Source of the DNA: Lepidurus packardi
Lineage: Eukaryota; Arthropoda; Branchiopoda; Notostraca; Triopsidae
Assembly (NCBI GenBank): GCA_023053545.1
Contig: JAKZAN010000002.1
Coordinates: 7,250,790 to 7,314,789 of the forward strand
Direction: 5' to 3'
Length of the DNA: 64,000 bases
How positions within the stretch are numbered: position 1 is the stretch's first letter; each line of letters opens with the position of its first letter. This document shows, one piece after another, positions 60,601 to 64,000 of this stretch. Position numbers and translations under genes: made by a program. Below the pieces are notes generated by a model. That model did no database searches and was not told where the DNA came from. It saw only the letters and a program-made list of their open reading frames with translations.

Positions 60601-62793
60601 AATTATTGCTGAAAATGTGCCGATTTCTGGAAGAGTTACTGACTCTCAATTCAAGATTTCCAAGCCCATAATTTGCACATACTTGGACATTTTTGAATGA
60701 GAAAGGAAGTTAAAAAAGCAAGTTTGTGACTTTGCATCTAATTTGATCCGCAAGAATGCGAGGAAATGTTCCACGCAACGGTTTCCTAAAGAAAAAGGAC
60801 TCAGTATAGAAAGTACACACGACTACAAAATAGAATCTCGCTTTCCCAAACTATATATAGCCCTTAGCAACCAAATTTCTGGCTTAAGGCGACGCTTAGG
60901 ACTCTTTGGAAGAGAAAAGTACTTAAACTTTAACACTGTTTCCCCCTTTGAAACTATAACTTCCTGTCTGTATTCCGAGTTCCTCATCTAAAACCTTTCA
61001 CTTTCACCTAAAACTGCTCAGTTAACATCCATTTTCAACCCAGGTTAATAATCTCTTTTCGAAGAGAGTGCAAAAGCTAATTTAAAGTTATCTACAATAT
61101 TCAATTATATACCTTAATACAGTGCTTCAGAACCCTTAAACAGTCTAAAGTTACGGTTAGTATCAAGCCGTAACGTTGTAGACAGATAAGATTCGCCCAA
61201 CGACGGTAGGAAACTGCAAAGCTGGAATCGCTATAATCCTCTCACGAGACAAAAGCATACGCTTACTGAAACACATTCTCTCATCGTATCCGCAAGACGG
61301 AAATCGATTAAGAAATCTAAAAAAACTTCCTCTTATCATAACGTTATCTTATTATACGGTACTATAACGTTATTTACTTTGTTACCCGTTTAAAATTAAC
61401 TGTTTCAAAAACGTACAAAATCAACTCAAAATAATAAAGTTTATCACTAAACAGCTAAGTAATTAATCTAATCAAGTTTCTCAGTTTCAAAGCCTTATTC
61501 ATCATATTAAGTTTCCTTTCAATAAATTCTGAACAACAACTCCAGACTCCAATATCAGATGTTCTCACCCAAAAGTCCAAATAAGTGAAAAAGAAAGCAG
61601 AAGTTCCGAAAAACAGGTATAATAATGAACCAAAACTCAAGAAACCTCTTCACAATTCCGGAAACCAGTTTCCCTCCACTTCTTCTCACTTTTCGCCCCT
61701 TTTCCTACTCATTCATTCTCTTTAGCTCCACATAAGGTCAAAAATTCCTCCAAAAGAGATCTTAACACTCAGCCCCTTGCTCCCCTTTTCCAAACGCTAA
61801 TTGTAACAAAGTAACAATCCGCATCCTAAGTCCTAACAACAAGAAAAACTACCCATATGTGCCAACCTCTAGTCGCTTTTGGGGACAAATTCTAGAGCCT
61901 TAGACAGTCGTGAGACTTACGCAACTCATTAGGACAAACAGACTGAATTACACACAGGGCGAAAAAAGTAATAACTATTTAAAGTTCTCTTCTATATACT
62001 CTCTTTCTTTGTTCGCTTTGTCCCTATTCAGGTAAGAGTCATGCCTGTTCCTCCAGGTGCTATGGAGCTAAAGGGCAAACAAAAACGTGAACCGCTGAGA
62101 AAGTTGAGATTTAAAAAAAAAAAACACAAATAAAAGGCGAACTTTTTCACGGGAGGTCCATACTTTTTACTTGAAAAGCTGCCCTATAATTCTGGTTTAT
62201 TATTGTCTTATCAGAGAATGCGATATGGGTTGATTGCACCGCACCCTAATCAGGACAATTTGCCTTAAAAAATAGTATCTTTTGACCTCTAGAAAGTCTC
62301 TAGCTCTGGTGATACCAAAGCGCGTGAAAGATAAGAGTTGGCTTCTAACATTTCTCCTCTAGCTTAGCAACCCAAACTGGAAGAAACGGATTTTATTTTT
62401 ATTTTCCTTTGAAAAATGTTTGGGTGTATGGATCGCACTGTTTCAAGCTTTCCTGTTGATAAAGTGGGTTTAAACTTTTATCAACAACCATACAGCATCC
62501 GCTGTGTGGATTTTATAGGCGTGAGACGCTAATGAATCTCCGTCAAAATTGGTGGAAAATTTGGGTCATCCGGTTTTCCTTTCATTTTGGGACAGAAAAG
62601 CGCCAGTTTTTGCGTTCCTATACTTCAGCCTGCCTCGAAGTCTGTTCCGAAGAGGTACAATATTTGCTTAACCGTCTTTTCAAGAAAAACTTGCTGACTT
62701 TGCAAAGTTTAACTTGTAGAGCAAATAATGATGAGTTCACTTACCGCAGTCACCGAAAATAATCCCAACGCCACGAAAAACACCCACGTTATC
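48644..62793 (-). CDS. COL4A2: Collagen type IV alpha chain, alpha-2 (viking-like) type
   Basis: Network-forming basement-membrane collagen. Exons (complement), 3' to 5': 48644-48901, 48971-49085, 49144-49315, 49394-49595, 49705-49865, 49954-50169, 50440-50601, 50667-50738, 50826-50948, 51065-51313, 51387-51558, 51652-51918, 51998-52212, 52261-52386, 52586-52738, 52882-53004, 53084-53374, 53481-53649, 53795-54001, 54130-54326, 54421-54607, 54680-54873, 55157-55265, 56428-56592, 56646-56942, 57068-57289, 57504-57611, 57679-57813, 58571-58672, 62745-62793; about 1740 residues. The 62745 exon gives a signal-peptide core ([16 protein letters not shown]); 58571 gives the Cys-rich 7S start ([11 protein letters not shown]). 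The long Gly-X-Y region has interruptions ([47 protein letters not shown]). NC1 residues [19 protein letters not shown] and [20 protein letters not shown] are of the alpha-2 type. The start codon must lie in a further upstream exon that I could not fix. Confidence 0.93.
52871..52882 (-). other. GC-AG splice donor in the collagen gene
   Basis: After the exon ending CTGGTTTACAAG the intron begins GCAAGAGC; no GT donor fits the phase. The AAG|GCAAG context is the usual strong context for GC donors, and the next exon joins in phase. Confidence 0.7.
55273..56412. repeat. Four tandem copies of a 284-286 bp unit filling a collagen intron
   Basis: The start of the unit (AATGACTTAATAATTATAAT and variants) recurs at 55273, 55557, 55842 and 56127, and the fourth copy ends near 56412. 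Landmarks such as GGCCCACATTTTTTCTATAG, GGGCCACCCGTCGCCAAATC and AACCAGCTTAACTAGC occur once per unit. The array occupies almost the whole intron between the exons at 55157-55265 and 56428-56592. Copies 2 and 3 are nearly identical; copy 4 is the most diverged. Confidence 0.95.
58673..62744. other. Large first intron of the collagen IV gene
   Basis: A 4.1-kb intron between the 7S exon and the signal-peptide exon, by far the longest of the gene. It is AT-rich and without clear repeats. A minus-strand open frame at 59796-60071 starts with a hydrophobic stretch but has no ATG. Long first introns of collagen IV genes often carry enhancers; no specific site is claimed here. Confidence 0.6.
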
Positions 62794-64000
62794 CTGCAAA
62801 AACAGAATCGAAAAAGGAAATGTTACTCATTGCGAAGCCAAAACCTTTCTTTGTTTTTCAACAAGCTAACTGGCTCCATTTTAGGTTAAATGTAATTACA
62901 ATCAAAGCTTGCAGTACGAACATGTGTGTTGTACCACAATTGTGGTAAACACTATGAAAAGGGGGTAAATCTAATTTACCATAGATGATTGGACCACCGG
63001 ACTCCCGGTCCGTTGCCGGACAGTCGGGACTTCATGGTGTGTTGATCACCCGACAATTAACGTTTCAATAATGAGTTTTTTAAATAGATCCCAATTTGTG
63101 GCTAATTAAACCCACACAACACAAACAAATCCGCGGTGGCGCTTCTTCACAGCCAAAAAAGTCTGCATGGGACACCTATTTTTTATAATCTTCCAAATAG
63201 ATTTGTAAGGAGTAATTTGAAAATGGTGTTTGGAAACCCCTTTACACGGTTAAACCGTCAGGAGAAATATCACACTCACACACGGGACACAAGAGCCAGC
63301 GAGACAAACGCCAGCCCTGGCTTTGGCTCTTTTAAACTGCCCAGCTGTCCGTCTATCTCGACCCCGGGAACCCACACTTTTCTCGACGAGACGGGAATCT
63401 CAGCGAACGTGACGAAAAGAACCGCCACCGAGTCAAGGCGCTCTTGTACAGTGCAAGTTCAGAACTTCGCCTGCGCTTATAAAACAGTCACTGCTTTTCT
63501 TATCCGAAATCGTGAGATAATAGTTTCCTTTTGTGGCTTAGGTGGTTACTAAGCGTTTCCGATAACGTGATAACGGAAGACAAAAGGCGAAACTTGAAAT
63601 GAAATCAACTCAACTCGGGCTACGTTCTAGCGCAACATTAATCGTATTGCAGTAACATAGTAACTTGAAGAAGGTCGCATTTTTTATAAAGGTGTTACCT
63701 TTTCTGTCCAAAGTGAACCAAATAGCCACTTTTTACGCATAATTAGAGTTAAATATGAACTTAAGCGACACAAGAACAGAATTTTTTATTTGAATCTTGC
63801 TGAGTTAGCATATCTTATGCCATCTATGTTTGAAGCACACACAACAAGTCACAGCTTGGCGGATTCGACAAGAAATGTGATTTTAGAATTAAATTTGTTA
63901 TTTCAAGCTAGATGTTTGTAATAAAAAAATTTAATACGGATACAAATCCATTATTTTAGTGCTATTATTAATTAATAATAACAATACAGTGGATTTAAAC
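62794..64000. other. 5' region of the collagen IV gene, no resolved gene
   Basis: The start-codon exon and promoter of the minus-strand collagen gene should lie here or beyond the window. The exon at 62793 needs two bases of a split codon from upstream, and none of the ATG-plus-donor combinations I tried was compelling. The plus-strand frame at 63136-63552 is open but shows no family motif. Confidence 0.5.

Noticed and set aside
63136-63552. Plus-strand open frame of 138 codons near the right end
   Set aside because: The start is a GTG, the composition is irregular and no domain is recognisable. It probably lies in the collagen 5' region.
1-64000. Bacterial-type features: CRISPR arrays, operons, insertion sequences, prophage
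   Set aside because: The genes are intron-containing metazoan genes. The only regular repeat arrays are the 285-bp intronic array and short duplications, none with CRISPR geometry.

Overview
The window is animal nuclear DNA, most likely from an arthropod with a compact genome. Nearly every gene is cut into short exons by GT-AG introns, most of them 50-100 nt. The recognisable genes are metazoan cell-biology genes, and two places carry degenerate CCTAA/TTAGG-like stretches, the arthropod telomere motif. I cannot name the species. I built all exon models by hand from splice dinucleotides, reading phase and family resemblance; no alignment was run. Where I give exon joins, the phases are consistent across all junctions.

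Layout. 1-4499: no supported gene. 4500-7571 (+): UVRAG, eight exons. 8283-10451 (+): an intronless ten-finger C2H2 zinc-finger protein. 12737-16651 (+): an angiomotin (AMOT) family gene, eleven exons. 16652-22274: gene-poor, with one tRNA-like relic. 22275-31330 (-): FARP-type FERM/RhoGEF gene, 21 exons, with a very large acidic central exon. 31331-33600: repeats and a possible short plus-strand terminal exon. 33608-35054 (-) and 35211-36747 (-): two small genes in tandem. The first is a zinc-ribbon-like orphan; the second carries a cysteine cluster like that of KDZ transposons but has no transposase. They share a duplicated upstream and start-codon segment. 37830-41556 (-): Integrator subunit 6. 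41983-43301 (-): GHITM, a mitochondrial Bax-inhibitor-like membrane protein. 45044-46427 (-): a secreted PAN-like, mucin-like orphan between two copies of a long-TIR MITE. 48644-62793 (-): a collagen IV alpha chain of the alpha-2 (viking-like) type, from a signal-peptide exon to the NC1 domain; the 5' start-codon exon was not resolved.

Functionally the genes are unrelated housekeeping and developmental genes: endosome/autophagy trafficking (UVRAG), junction/Hippo signalling (AMOT), Rho-family GTPase and cytoskeletal signalling (FARP), snRNA processing (INTS6), mitochondrial cristae (GHITM) and basement membrane (collagen IV). The least conventional stretch is 33-37.5 kb. There, repeats, a probable domesticated transposon fragment and a duplicated promoter/start segment sit together.
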